Source: Pseudomonas chlororaphis subsp. piscium
Lineage (GTDB): Bacteria; Pseudomonadota; Gammaproteobacteria; Pseudomonadales; Pseudomonadaceae
DNA: 64,000 bases
Reading direction: 5' to 3'
Assembly (NCBI RefSeq): GCF_003850345.1
Contig: NZ_CP027707.1
Location: 3,038,001-3,102,000 of the forward strand
Under the pieces are notes generated by a model that saw only the letters and a program-made list of their open reading frames with translations, did not search any database and was not told where the DNA came from. The position numbers and the translations under genes are program-made. Shown here piece by piece: positions 34,808 through 44,623 of this stretch; the first letter of the stretch is position 1, and each line of letters opens with the position of its first letter.

Positions 34808-35757
34808 AGAAGCCAAGCCTGGTGGTCGGTGTCGGGGCCCTGGCCCTGGTGGCGCTCGCGGTGTGGCTGGGCGTGCGCCCGGGCAGCGACCCGGTGGCGG
34901 CGCAACAGCCCAAGCTGATGGCGGCCAGCCCGGTCGACGACGGCCCGGCGGTGGCGCGCCTGGGTAACCAGCGGGTGGCGCCGGAGGAGCTCAAGGCGCT
35001 GTTCGCGGCGTTGCCCGAGCCGTCCCGCGACCAGCTGCGGGGCAATCGCCCGGCCCTGGAAAATTGGATTCGCACCCGCCTGGCGGAAAAGGCCGTGCTC
35101 GAACAGGCCGATGCCCAGGGTTGGCGCCAGCGTCCGGACGTGGCCTTGCAGACCCGGGTGGCCACCGAGCAGATTGTCTTTCGCGACTACTTGCGCTCGG
35201 TCAGCCAGGTACCGGCCGGTTATCCCAGCGAGTCTGAATTGCAGCAGGCCTACGATGCGGGCAAGGCGCAGTGGCAGACCCCGGCCTTGTACCGGGTCAG
35301 CCAGATCTTCCTCGCGGTCGGCGACCCGCAAGCAATGGAGGCGACACGCAAGCAGGCCCAGGAACTGAGCAAGAAGGCCCAGGCCGCCCCCGGCGAATTC
35401 GCTGCCCTGGCCAGCCAGTATTCCCAGGACCCCGACAGCGCCCGGCGCGGTGGCGACTCCGGGTTGCAACCGTTGCAGCAGTTGGTGCCCGAGGTCCGCG
35501 CTGCCGTGGCGCGCTTGAAGGTCGGCGCGGTATCGGACGCGGTGCAGAGCGCGGCGGGTTTTCATGTGCTCAAGCTGACCGAGCAGCAACCGGCCCGCAC
35601 CGCGACCCTGGACGAGTTGCGCGAGCGCCTGACCCAGGCCCTGCGGGCGCAGCGCCAGGAGCAGATCGCCAAGGCTTACCTGGAAGGCATGCTCGACACT
35701 GCGACCCTGAGTATCGACGGCGCGCAGTTGAACAAGGTGCTGGAGGAGAAGCTTTAA
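34804..35757 (+). CDS. Periplasmic PpiC-type peptidyl-prolyl isomerase
   Basis: The 317-residue protein is anchored by an N-terminal helix (about 7-24). It has a SurA/PpiC-like N-domain (about 50-135) and a parvulin domain (about 155-255, YRVSQIFLAV...FAALASQYSQDPDSARRGGDSG...AGFHVLKL), ending in a helical tail. It should help fold exported proteins of this locus, such as the TpsA exoprotein or the barrels. It starts with GTG inside the preceding stop. The P. aeruginosa equivalent is PA0699. Confidence 0.9.
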   Translation: MKKPSLVVGVGALALVALAVWLGVRPGSDPVAAQQPKLMAASPVDDGPAVARLGNQRVAPEELKALFAALPEPSRDQLRGNRPALENWIRTRLAEKAVLEQADAQGWRQRPDVALQTRVATEQIVFRDYLRSVSQVPAGYPSESELQQAYDAGKAQWQTPALYRVSQIFLAVGDPQAMEATRKQAQELSKKAQAAPGEFAALASQYSQDPDSARRGGDSGLQPLQQLVPEVRAAVARLKVGAVSDAVQSAAGFHVLKLTEQQPARTATLDELRERLTQALRAQRQEQIAKAYLEGMLDTATLSIDGAQLNKVLEEKL

Positions 35758-35780
35758 GGGGGCGGTGCGGCGTAGATCGC

Positions 35781-35850
35781 TATCGCGAGCAAGCTTCGCT
35801 CCTACAGGGGGATTGCGTTGCTTGTGTAGGAGCGAAGCTTGCTCGCGATG
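35781..35850. repeat. Inverted REP pair (GTAGGAGCGA type)
   Basis: Two REP units in opposite orientation (CGCGAGCAAGCTTCGCTCC and GTAGGAGCGAAGCTTGCTCG) are separated by about 17 bases, forming a long hairpin between the PpiC gene and the LysR-like gene. Confidence 0.92.
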
Positions 35851-35922
35851 GGCGGCGCAGCCGTCCGACCCGCTATGACAACGTGCAATGGATGCCATCA
35901 CCCACACGACAGGGAGTCACCC

Positions 35923-36900
35923 ATGTCCTTTCTGGAACCCGTCCCGATCTCGGGCATCACACCCTACAGCGCTCCGGCCGAACCCCGGGAAGCCTGGCTG
36001 GCCCTGGCCGCCGGGATCGAGCCGGAGCTGGCCCAGTATTTCCTGGTCACCGCCCGTTGCGGCTGCTTCATGCAGGCGGCGCGCAGCCTGAACATCAAGT
36101 CGACGCTGCTGCGCAAACAGCTGGCGCACCTGGAGGAACAGCTGCGCCGCTCCTTGTTCAGCTTCCAGGGCAGCGCCCTGAGCCTCAGCCGCGAAGGCCA
36201 GCAGCTCAAGGCTCAGCTGATCGCCCTGGCCCACGAGCGCACGCTGCCGGTGCTCGAACAGCCGCTGCTGCGCCTGGCGGTGGCCGAGTCGATCCTGCAT
36301 GACATCCTCGGCCGCGACCTGATCTCCCTGTTGCGGCGCAACGCCAGCGTGCGCCTGGAAATCATCTCCATCGACAGCGAGCTGTCGCTGCGGGCCCTCA
36401 GCGCCGACGTGGTGGTGTGGCTGGGCGGGGTGGACTCACCCAAGCCGGGGCCGAGCTTCGTCACCAGCCCGCCGCAGCCGCTGGTGCGCCTGGACTACCT
36501 GCCGCATATCGCCAAGCGTTACTCGCGGGTCGCGGCGCGCCCCGACAGCCTGGACGACCTGGCCGACTACATGCTGGTGCAGTGGCAGCAGGACCGTCAG
36601 GTCGAGCCGCTGCGGCCGTGGAACCAGCTGGTGGAGCAACGCCTGGCGGGGGTGGTGCAGGTGCATTCCTACGAGCTGATGCTGGAGATGATCCGCTGCA
36701 GCGCCTGCATCGGCCTGTTGCCCCATTACATGAGCCGCTTCGACCGCGGCCTGACGGCACTGCCCGGGCTGTTCGACGAGGCCATGCCGCGCCAGGTGTG
36801 GATGGCGGTGAATGCCGAAGTGGAGCACGACGCCGAGGTGCGGATGCTGGTGGAGCTGATCCTGCACACCTTCAATGAGCGCGGCGAATGGTTTGAATAG
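35923..36900 (+). CDS. LysR-type transcriptional regulator
   Basis: The 325-residue protein has a LysR winged-helix domain at about 25-95 (YFLVTARCGCFMQAARSLNI, then RKQLAHLEEQL) and a co-inducer-binding domain over the rest. It has an unusual N-terminal extension of about 25 residues before the helix-turn-helix. AGGGAG lies 6 bases before the ATG. It closes the pdt block, in the place of PA0701 in P. aeruginosa. Target genes are unknown; a role in controlling the pdt genes is possible but not shown. Confidence 0.85.
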   Translation: MSFLEPVPISGITPYSAPAEPREAWLALAAGIEPELAQYFLVTARCGCFMQAARSLNIKSTLLRKQLAHLEEQLRRSLFSFQGSALSLSREGQQLKAQLIALAHERTLPVLEQPLLRLAVAESILHDILGRDLISLLRRNASVRLEIISIDSELSLRALSADVVVWLGGVDSPKPGPSFVTSPPQPLVRLDYLPHIAKRYSRVAARPDSLDDLADYMLVQWQQDRQVEPLRPWNQLVEQRLAGVVQVHSYELMLEMIRCSACIGLLPHYMSRFDRGLTALPGLFDEAMPRQVWMAVNAEVEHDAEVRMLVELILHTFNERGEWFE

Positions 36901-36922
36901 CCCCGGGCGCGCGCTTCTGCTT

Positions 36923-36961
36923 CTGTAGGAGCAAGGGGGGCGCCCAGCTCTTGCTCGCGAT
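36923..36961. repeat. Single REP element with altered loop
   Basis: GTAGGAGCAAG and CTTGCTCGCGA flank a GGGGGCGCCCAGCT insert, so the usual short loop is replaced by a GC-rich one. It lies between the LysR gene and the acetyltransferase. Confidence 0.7.
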
Positions 36962-37043
36962 TGGCCGTACCGAGCCGTGCTCGCCACAACCGCCATTGGC
37001 GCTCTACACTCGATGGCCGTATCGCATGAACCAAGGAAGACTT

Positions 37044-37562
37044 ATGCCCGCCGAGATCCCCACCATCGTCATCGAGCGTTTCAGCGAAGCCCATGTGCAG
37101 GGCATCACCGCGCTGTACAACGACCCCGCGGTCGCCCGCCAGGTGCTGCAGATGCCGTTTCAGTCCGCCGAGGTCTGGCGCAATCGCCTGGCGCCGGACA
37201 ACGAGCGGCGGGTGGCCCTGGTGGCGCTGCACCAGGGGGCGGTGATCGGCAGTTGCAGCATCGAGCAGTACTCGCGCATCCGCCGCGCCCACTGCGGCGG
37301 CGTCGGCATGGGCGTGGCGGTGGAATGGCAGGGCCAAGGCGTCGGCAGCCGGCTGTTGGCGGCGGTGCTGGAGGTGGCGGACAACTGGATGAACCTGCAG
37401 CGGGTGGAACTGACGGTGTTCGCCGACAACGAAGCCGCCCTGGGGCTGTACCGCAAGTTCGGTTTCGAGAGCGAAGGTTTGCTGCGCGACTACGCGGTAC
37501 GCGATGGCCAGTACGTCGACGTCTTGAGCATGGCGCGCCTGCGCCGCAGGCCACAGGCCTGA
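37044..37562 (+). CDS. yhhY: GNAT acetyltransferase, YhhY/AaaT-like
   Basis: The 172-residue protein matches the E. coli YhhY (AaaT, L-amino-acid N-acetyltransferase) pattern. It has the acetyl-CoA motif GMGVAVEWQGQGVGSRLLAA (about 91-110), then ADNWMNLQRVELTVFADNEA and LYRKFGFESEGLLRDYAVRD, all closely matching the family. AAGGAAG sits 4 bases before the ATG at 37044, which decides this start over 37026. It is probably monocistronic between two REP elements. Confidence 0.88.
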   Translation: MPAEIPTIVIERFSEAHVQGITALYNDPAVARQVLQMPFQSAEVWRNRLAPDNERRVALVALHQGAVIGSCSIEQYSRIRRAHCGGVGMGVAVEWQGQGVGSRLLAAVLEVADNWMNLQRVELTVFADNEAALGLYRKFGFESEGLLRDYAVRDGQYVDVLSMARLRRRPQA

Positions 37563-37570
37563 TTCACCCC

Positions 37571-37694
37571 CTGTAGCCGCTGCCGCAGGCTGCGATGGTC
37601 CGGGCCACGTTGGTCGCAGGACCTCAGCGATCTGAAGTACGCCGCGCCCGTTCCGGGCGATCGCAGCCTCGCTGGCGCTCGACAGCGGCTACAG
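37571..37694. repeat. Inverted REP pair (GTAGCCGCTGCCG type)
   Basis: GTAGCCGCTGCCGCAGGCTG faces a partner ending GACAGCGGCTACAGG, in the convergent gap between the acetyltransferase and the racemase genes. Confidence 0.88.
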
Positions 37695-37740
37695 GTTTGC
37701 GGCGGTCAATAGGGTGAGGTCAGGCTCGATTTCAAGGCCA

Positions 37741-38439
37741 CTACCACTCTCCATCCAAGGCAAACGCCACCGCCGCCCGCGCATGCAGCTCGGTGGTGTC
37801 CAGCAGCGGCAGGGGGCTGTGCTCCGGTTTGATCAGCAAGCCGATCTCGGTGCAGCCGAGGATGATGGCCTGGGCGCCGCGCTCCATCAGGGCCTGGATC
37901 ACCTGCCGGTAGCGCTGGCGCGAGCTGTCGCTGATGACGCCCACGCACAGCTCGTCGTAGATGATCCGGTGCACGGCCTGGCGGTCCACGGCGTCTGGCA
38001 CCAGTACCTTGAGGCCGCGATCGACCAGGCGTTGCTTGAGAAAATCCTGTTCCATGGTGAAGGCCGTGCCCAGCAGGCCCACGCTGAGGGTGCCAGCCTC
38101 GAGCGCGGCCTCGGCGGTCGGGTCGGCGATGTGCAGGAAGGGCACCGACAGCACGGCCTGAATCTGGTCGGCGACCTTGTGCATGGTGTTGGTACAGAGC
38201 ACCACGCACTCGGCGCCTCCGGCCTCCAGGCGGCGCGCCGCATCCACCAGGATCTCTGCCGCGAGGTCCCAGCGCCCGGCGTGCTGGGCCTGTTCGACAG
38301 GCCCGAAGTCGAGGCTGTACATTAGCAACCGCGCCGAGCGCAGCGGGCCGAGACGGTCCCGTACCTGCTGGTTGATAAGGCGGTAATACTCGGCGCTGGA
38401 CTCCCAGCTCATGCCGCCGATAAGGCCGATGGTGCGCAT
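37741..38439 (-). CDS. Aspartate/glutamate racemase family protein
   Basis: The 232-residue protein has the two catalytic-cysteine motifs of the Asp/Glu racemase family: LCTNTMHK (Cys82) and ILGCTEIGLL (Cys196). It begins with the GLIGGMSWES motif typical of YgeA-like enzymes. It probably interconverts L and D forms of an amino acid, perhaps Asp, Glu, homoserine or another broad-specificity substrate. CAGGAG precedes the ATG on the minus strand. It is transcribed divergently from an AraC-type regulator 79 bases away, which may control it. Confidence 0.88.
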   Translation of the reverse strand: MRTIGLIGGMSWESSAEYYRLINQQVRDRLGPLRSARLLMYSLDFGPVEQAQHAGRWDLAAEILVDAARRLEAGGAECVVLCTNTMHKVADQIQAVLSVPFLHIADPTAEAALEAGTLSVGLLGTAFTMEQDFLKQRLVDRGLKVLVPDAVDRQAVHRIIYDELCVGVISDSSRQRYRQVIQALMERGAQAIILGCTEIGLLIKPEHSPLPLLDTTELHARAAVAFALDGEW

Positions 38440-38518
38440 ACACAGCTCCTGTTGCTGACCAACCTGAATGCCGAGAGTGTCCCGTGACACAGCCCTGCGA
38501 TCTATCAAGAAATTTCAT

Positions 38519-39328
38519 ATGCCTGGCGTGCTGAGCAGCAAGGTCCAGGGTTACGAGCTGCTGCGCCGCGAACTGCTGGGCGGTACCCTCGACCTGCAAT
38601 TGCTGCCGCGCGCGGCCTACAGTGCGCGCGATCCGCTGCAGTGGCAAAGCCTCGGCGTGAGCCTGGAACGGCAGCAGGGCGTGCATGCCATCGGCAGCGA
38701 CCGGCGCGAGGATTTCGACAGCTGGCCGGGGACCCTGGCCTTGACCCCGGCCGGGGTCGAGGTGTTTTCCGAGTCGCCCCACGGCGGTGAATACCTGCTG
38801 CTGCGCTGGTTGGCCGAACCACGGAATCTGGGCATCGCCAACGGTTCGCAACGCCTGCAGCTGCCCGGACATGCCCGGGCCCTGGCGCTGGGACGGCAGG
38901 CGCGGCAGCTGTTGCTGGACCCCAACCAGGATCAACTGGCCCTGGAACAATGCGCCTTGCAGTTCGCCGGCCTGGCTGCCGTCGATAAACCAGCGGCCAA
39001 GGCCGCCAGGCGCACCGAGTTCAGCCGGGTGCTGACGCTGATCGAGCAGCAGTACGCCGAGCCCCTGTCGCTCACTGAACTGGCGGCCTGCACCGGACGC
39101 AACGAACTGCGTTTCCTGCGGGACTTCACCCGCGCCATCGGCATGACGCCCCATGCCTGGCTGGTCGAAGTGCGGGTCCAGGCGGCGCGCCGGCTGATCG
39201 AACACAGCGACCTGCCGCTCGCCGCCATCGCCCTGGAGACCGGCTTCGCCCACCAGTCCCATATGGGCAGCGCCTTTCGCAAGATCCTCGGCCTGACCCC
39301 CAGCCAGTACCGCGCCCTCGGCGGCTGA
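38519..39328 (+). CDS. AraC-family transcriptional regulator
   Basis: The 269-residue protein has a C-terminal AraC double helix-turn-helix (about 172-267: LTLIEQQYAEPLSLTELAAC...LPLAAIALETGFAHQSHMGSAFRKILGLTPSQYR), intact over both motifs. The N-terminal half is a cupin-like sensing domain without an obvious ligand motif. Start 38519 (MPGVL) is preferred; one at 38468 would add 17 residues, and neither has a strong ribosome site. It is divergent from the racemase, so it may regulate that gene. Confidence 0.87.
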   Translation: MPGVLSSKVQGYELLRRELLGGTLDLQLLPRAAYSARDPLQWQSLGVSLERQQGVHAIGSDRREDFDSWPGTLALTPAGVEVFSESPHGGEYLLLRWLAEPRNLGIANGSQRLQLPGHARALALGRQARQLLLDPNQDQLALEQCALQFAGLAAVDKPAAKAARRTEFSRVLTLIEQQYAEPLSLTELAACTGRNELRFLRDFTRAIGMTPHAWLVEVRVQAARRLIEHSDLPLAAIALETGFAHQSHMGSAFRKILGLTPSQYRALGG

Positions 39329-39453
39329 CTGGGCTGAGGGCGAGCGCGTGGTCACCGTTCGGCAGCAGCGCGGTCCGCGTCCTGCTTTTAGTCATACGAC
39401 ACGGGCGGCATCTGCCATGCTCAAGGTGTGCAATCGCGGCTCTTCGGAGGGCT

Positions 39454-39951
39454 ATGAACGTGGACGACGTACGGCAACTGGGCGAGATGCTTCGGCGCTA
39501 CGCAGAAAGCGAAGCCCACAAGAAACAGCTGTTCGAAAGCCAGTCGGTGGTCTGGACGAACCGTATCGGCGAGCTGTTCGACCTTATCCAGCAGTGGCTG
39601 GCACCGGTGCTGATGCCGGACCTGCTGGTCTTGACTCGCGAGCCCTACGTGGCCTTCAGCCCCAGCGTCCCGGTGAAAAGCTCGACCTTCAAGACCGAGA
39701 AGCTGATCATCGTCATCGCCGGTAAACCGGTGGAGTTCGTGCCCGATGTGATGGGCGTCGCCGGGCAGATTTCCCTGGCGGTCATGGGCCTGACCGCCGC
39801 GCGGTATGGCAGCGTGTCCCTGGTGGGGCTACCCGACGGCAACTGGCAATGGCGCAAGGCCGACGGCCTGAAGGAGCCCGAGGTCTTTGCCTTCGATGGC
39901 GACTTCCTGGCGTCGCAGCTGCAGGTGCTGATTCCCCGGGAGCGTGGGTGA
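39454..39951 (+). CDS. Hypothetical protein
   Basis: The 165-residue soluble protein has no family I recognise. It has an acidic helical N-terminus (1-50), a PYVAFSPSVPVKSSTF segment and a hydrophobic stretch (VMGVAGQISLAVMGLTAARYG) that may be a buried helix. A GGAGG lies 3 bases before the ATG. Codon use looks native. It converges with the ccoQ-like gene. Function is unknown. Confidence 0.65.
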   Translation: MNVDDVRQLGEMLRRYAESEAHKKQLFESQSVVWTNRIGELFDLIQQWLAPVLMPDLLVLTREPYVAFSPSVPVKSSTFKTEKLIIVIAGKPVEFVPDVMGVAGQISLAVMGLTAARYGSVSLVGLPDGNWQWRKADGLKEPEVFAFDGDFLASQLQVLIPRERG

Positions 39952-40023
39952 GTTCCATGCTGTCTGGCGAATGAAGGGATATCGGGCGTTGCGGTTGTTG
40001 CTCCAGCCCGTCAAGGGCATCCC

Positions 40024-40251
40024 TCAAACCTCCACATTGCCCCAGCCCGGCCGGGCTTCGGTCGGTTCCGGCGCCACGGCGTCGATCTTCTTGCCGGTGG
40101 CCAGTTCCACCCGGCGGGCCACTTCCGGGTCGTCGGCGAAGGGGATCAGGCTGGCGTCGTCGAGGCTCTTGGCCGATTGATGGCGCAGGCAGTAGCCGAT
40201 GCTGAGGTAGAGGAAGGTCACGCCGAGCAGGTCAAGTGCGAATTCGATCAT
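40024..40251 (-). CDS. Small CcoQ-like cbb3 oxidase protein
   Basis: The 75-residue protein has one N-terminal membrane helix (FALDLLGVTFLYLSIGYCL) and a polar tail. It follows ccoN by 75 bases on the same strand. In P. aeruginosa, orphan ccoN genes are paired with small CcoQ-like genes (ccoQ4 next to ccoN4). Size, topology and position support the same role here, as a small subunit or assembly/stability factor for an alternative cbb3 oxidase. The sequence match to canonical CcoQ is weak. Confidence 0.65.
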   Translation of the reverse strand: MIEFALDLLGVTFLYLSIGYCLRHQSAKSLDDASLIPFADDPEVARRVELATGKKIDAVAPEPTEARPGWGNVEV

Positions 40252-40285
40252 CGGGGGCTCGCTGTGCTGCAGGAGGGGGATAAGC

Positions 40286-40312
40286 GACGCGGGCCGGGTT
40301 GCGGCCCGCGTC
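40286..40312 (-). other. Intercistronic stem-loop between ccoN and ccoQ-like gene
   Basis: A perfect 11-bp stem (GACGCGGGCCG with CGGCCCGCGTC) with a 5-base loop has no T run on either side, so it is more likely an mRNA stability or processing element than a terminator. Confidence 0.7.
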
Positions 40313-40326
40313 GTGCTCTTGGGCGA

Positions 40327-41754
<1,428 letters not shown>

Positions 41755-41858
41755 GGTCAATGCTTCCACGGTTGCAAAGGCTTGCCAGGCCACCCGGCCT
41801 GGCATGCCATGCACTGTAGAAAGCACCGACGAAACAAAACAGGCTCAGAAAAAAACCA

Positions 41859-41872
41859 TTAATACGGATCAG
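41859..41872 (-). promoter_or_regulatory. Possible ANR/FNR box upstream of ccoN4
   Basis: TTAATACGGATCAG matches the ANR consensus TTGAT-N4-ATCAA at 8 of 10 positions. It lies about 105 bases before the ccoN start, in a suitable place for low-oxygen control. It could also serve the divergent reductase gene, 370 bases away. Confidence 0.4.
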
Positions 41873-42020
41873 ATTTGCCCGCCTGCCCGTGCAGGTCTGC
41901 GACCGGCTGATACGGTTTTTTAGTTTTTACCTGAATCTGTAACGCTCTGAGCCGTAAGGGCATAGTCACCGCCACACCAAAACCCCCGGATCACCCCTGG
42001 AATGCCGTAACCACTGTGGC

Positions 42021-42188
42021 CCTGTAGCCCTGTAGCCCTGTAGCCGCTGCCGAGCGCAGCGAGGCTGCGATCGGCTGCAAAGCAGCCGCAAGACCGACAC
42101 ATGTGTTCTGTCAGCCAGACCGCATCGTCCGGATTGCGAGCGCTACGCGCTCGGTCGCAGCCTCGCGCTGCTCGGCAGCGGCTACAGG
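42021..42188. repeat. Inverted REP pair (GTAGCCGCTGCCG type)
   Basis: GTAGCCGCTGCCGAGCGCAG and its inverse (ending CTCGGCAGCGGCTACAGG) flank about 85 bases. The left end has a short tandem CCTGTAGC repeated three times. It fills much of the 486-base gap between ccoN4 and the reductase gene. Confidence 0.9.
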
Positions 42189-42240
42189 ATTACAGCGGCT
42201 TCAGGGGCGGGATCGGGGTCAGCACTGATGAGGCCGTGAC

Positions 42241-43914
42241 ATGTATCACTATGACGAGTACGACCGGGCCCTGGTCTTTGAACGGGTGGCGCAGTTTCGC
42301 GATCAGGTCGAACGCTTCATGGCTGGCGAGCTGAGCGAAGAGGAGTTCCTGCCGCTGCGCCTGCAGAACGGCCTGTACATGCAGAAACACGCCTACATGC
42401 TGCGGGTGGCCATTCCCTACGGCACCCTCAGTGCGCGGCAGATGCGCACCCTGGGCAGCATCGCCCGCGACTACGATCGCGGCTACGGCCACTTCACCAC
42501 CCGGCAGAACATGCAGTTCAACTGGATCGAGCTGGCCCAGGTGCCGGACATCCTCGAACGCCTGGCCAGCGTGGAGATGCATGCGATCCAGACTTCCGGC
42601 AACTGCGTGCGCAACATCACCACCGAGGCCTTCGCCGGGGTGGCTGCCGACGAGCTGATGGACCCGCGGCCCCTGGCGGAAATCCTGCGCCAGTGGTCGA
42701 CCATCAACCCGGAATTCCTGTTCCTGCCACGCAAGTTCAAGATCGCCATCTGCTCGGCCCGTCAGGACCGGGCGGCGATCATGATGCATGACATCGGCCT
42801 GTACCTGTACCGCGACTGGCGCGGGCAGATGCTGCTGCGGGTAATGGTCGGCGGCGGCCTGGGGCGTACGCCGATCCTCAGCCAGCAGATCCGCGACGGC
42901 TTGCCGTGGCAGCACCTGTTGTCCTATGTGGAGGCGGTGCTGCGGGTCTATAACCGCCACGGCCGGCGCGACAACAAGTACAAGGCGCGGATCAAGATCC
43001 TGGTCAAGGCCCTGGGCATCGAGGCCTTCGCCAAGGAAGTGGAGGAGGAGTGGCAGCACCTCAAGGACGGCCCGGCGCAGTTGACCGAGGCCGAATACCA
43101 GCGGGTCGCCAGTGCCTTTATCCCGCCGCTCTACGAGCGCCAGCCGGCCACCGATCTCGACTACGGCAGCCGCCTGGCCGAGGATCCGGCCTTCGAACGC
43201 TGGGTGGCGCATAACGTCAAGCCGCACAAGGTGCCGGGCTACGCCAGCGTGGTGCTGTCGACCAAGCCCGGCAGCGCCTCGCCGCCCGGCGACGTGACGG
43301 CGGCGCAGATGGAGGCGGTGGCCGACTGGTCCGAGGCCTTCGGCTTCGGCGAGATCCGTATCGCCCATGAACAGAACATCGTCCTGCCGGACGTGCCCAA
43401 GTCCGCTCTCCATGGGCTGTGGCGGCTGGCCGGCGAGCAGGGCCTGGACAGCGCCAACGTCGGCTTGCTGACCGACATCATCGCCTGCCCCGGTGGCGAC
43501 TTCTGCGCCCTGGCCAACGCCAAGTCGATCCCCATCGCCCAGGCGATCCAGGCGCGCTTCGACAATCTGGATTACCTGCACGACCTGGGTGATATCAGCC
43601 TGAACATCTCCGGCTGCATGAATGCCTGCGGCCATCACCACATCGGCAATATCGGCATCCTCGGCGTCGATAAGAACGGCAGCGAGTGGTACCAGATCAC
43701 CCTCGGCGGCGCCCAGGGCAAGCACAGCGCGCTGGGCAAGGTCATAGGCCCGTCGTTCAGTGCCGAGGAAGTGCCAGGAGTGATCGAACGCATCATCGCC
43801 ACCTTCGTGCGTTACCGGGAAAGCGAAGAGCTGTTCGTCGATACCGTGCAGCGCATCGGCCTGGAGCCGTTCAAGGAGCGGGTCTATCCGAAAGTGCTGG
43901 AGGCGCAGTCATGA
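42241..43914 (+). CDS. Nitrite/sulfite reductase, sirohaem and 4Fe-4S (CysI/NirA-like)
   Basis: The 557-residue protein has the two-repeat structure of ferredoxin-type sulfite/nitrite reductases. Visible features are an arginine-containing substrate motif (GHFTTRQNMQFNWI, QTSGNCVRNI) and the four cysteines that hold the 4Fe-4S/sirohaem centre (CPGGDFC and SGCMNACGHH). It should carry out six-electron reduction of sulfite to sulfide or nitrite to ammonia. The P. aeruginosa equivalent is PA4130, near ccoN4; pseudomonads often use this gene for sulfite assimilation. It is followed by DUF934 through a chain of stop-start overlaps. Confidence 0.92.
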   Translation: MYHYDEYDRALVFERVAQFRDQVERFMAGELSEEEFLPLRLQNGLYMQKHAYMLRVAIPYGTLSARQMRTLGSIARDYDRGYGHFTTRQNMQFNWIELAQVPDILERLASVEMHAIQTSGNCVRNITTEAFAGVAADELMDPRPLAEILRQWSTINPEFLFLPRKFKIAICSARQDRAAIMMHDIGLYLYRDWRGQMLLRVMVGGGLGRTPILSQQIRDGLPWQHLLSYVEAVLRVYNRHGRRDNKYKARIKILVKALGIEAFAKEVEEEWQHLKDGPAQLTEAEYQRVASAFIPPLYERQPATDLDYGSRLAEDPAFERWVAHNVKPHKVPGYASVVLSTKPGSASPPGDVTAAQMEAVADWSEAFGFGEIRIAHEQNIVLPDVPKSALHGLWRLAGEQGLDSANVGLLTDIIACPGGDFCALANAKSIPIAQAIQARFDNLDYLHDLGDISLNISGCMNACGHHHIGNIGILGVDKNGSEWYQITLGGAQGKHSALGKVIGPSFSAEEVPGVIERIIATFVRYRESEELFVDTVQRIGLEPFKERVYPKVLEAQS

Positions 43915-43993
43915 ACCTGCAGCACGACCGTGCAACAGACAGCACAGCCATGAGCCAGGAGTTACAGCCGTGAGCGAGAGACTAAAACCATGA
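43911..43993 (+). other. Chain of two mini-ORFs linking the reductase and DUF934 genes
   Basis: The reductase stop overlaps an ATG (ATGA, 43911) that opens a 20-codon frame ending at 43973. That stop overlaps a GTG (GTGA, 43970) opening a 7-codon frame whose TGA (43991-43993) overlaps the DUF934 ATG at 43990. Three successive one-step overlaps would let ribosomes pass along the mRNA. The peptides themselves look like spacer sequence, not conserved proteins. Confidence 0.55.
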
Positions 43994-44484
43994 ATAATCT
44001 GTTGCGCTTGCAAGATGGCCAGGCTGGGCGGGTCGAGGACGATCCCTGGAGCCTGGTGCGCGAAGTGGACGGCCCGCTGCCCGCGGGGCCGCTGATCTTG
44101 CCGCTGGCCCGCTGGCTGATCCGCCGCATCGAGCACGAGCCGGCGCGGGACGGGGTCTGGCTCGGTCCGGACGACGAGGTGGAAAGCCTCAGGCCCTGGC
44201 TCAAGCTGATCCCGCTGATCGCCCTGGACTTCCCCAGCTTCCGTGACGGCCGCGCTTATAGCCAGGCCTACCTGCTGCGCACCCGGCTGGGCTGGATGGG
44301 CGAACTGCGGGCAGTGGGCGATGTGCTGCGCGACCAGCTCAGCCATATGCGCCAATGCGGTTTTGACAGCTTTGCCATCCGCGAAGACAAATGCGCCGAC
44401 GATGCCCTCAAGGGGCTGGCGGGCATGAGCGTGCTCTACGGGCGCTCGGCGATCGAGCCGCGGCCGCTGTTCCGGCGTCGCTGA
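43990..44484 (+). CDS. DUF934 family protein
   Basis: The 164-residue protein matches the DUF934 family, which is nearly always encoded directly after a CysI/NirA-type reductase in proteobacteria (P. aeruginosa PA4129). Landmarks are WLGPDDEVESLRPWL, IALDFPSFRDGRAYSQAYLL and LRDQLSHMRQCGFDSFAIRE. The biochemical role is unclear; a supporting role in sulfite or nitrite reduction is inferred from the constant neighbour. The start lies in an overlapping stop-start relay from the reductase gene. Confidence 0.88.
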   Translation: MNNLLRLQDGQAGRVEDDPWSLVREVDGPLPAGPLILPLARWLIRRIEHEPARDGVWLGPDDEVESLRPWLKLIPLIALDFPSFRDGRAYSQAYLLRTRLGWMGELRAVGDVLRDQLSHMRQCGFDSFAIREDKCADDALKGLAGMSVLYGRSAIEPRPLFRRR

Positions 44485-44623
44485 AGAGGGGCGCCGGCAC
44501 AGGTCGGCGCTTCGCTCGATGCTCACAGCCGCCCGGGAACCGGGCGGGCGACCGCCATTGTCTGGCCGCCAGGGGCATTTGTCCTTGGGTCGATGATGGC
44601 GCTTTGGTAGAGTCCCACCTCTT

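Noticed and set aside
44529..44547. Stem-loop CCGCCCGG-GAA-CCGGGCGG considered as a terminator
   Set aside because: The stem is perfect but no T run follows, so it was not called.
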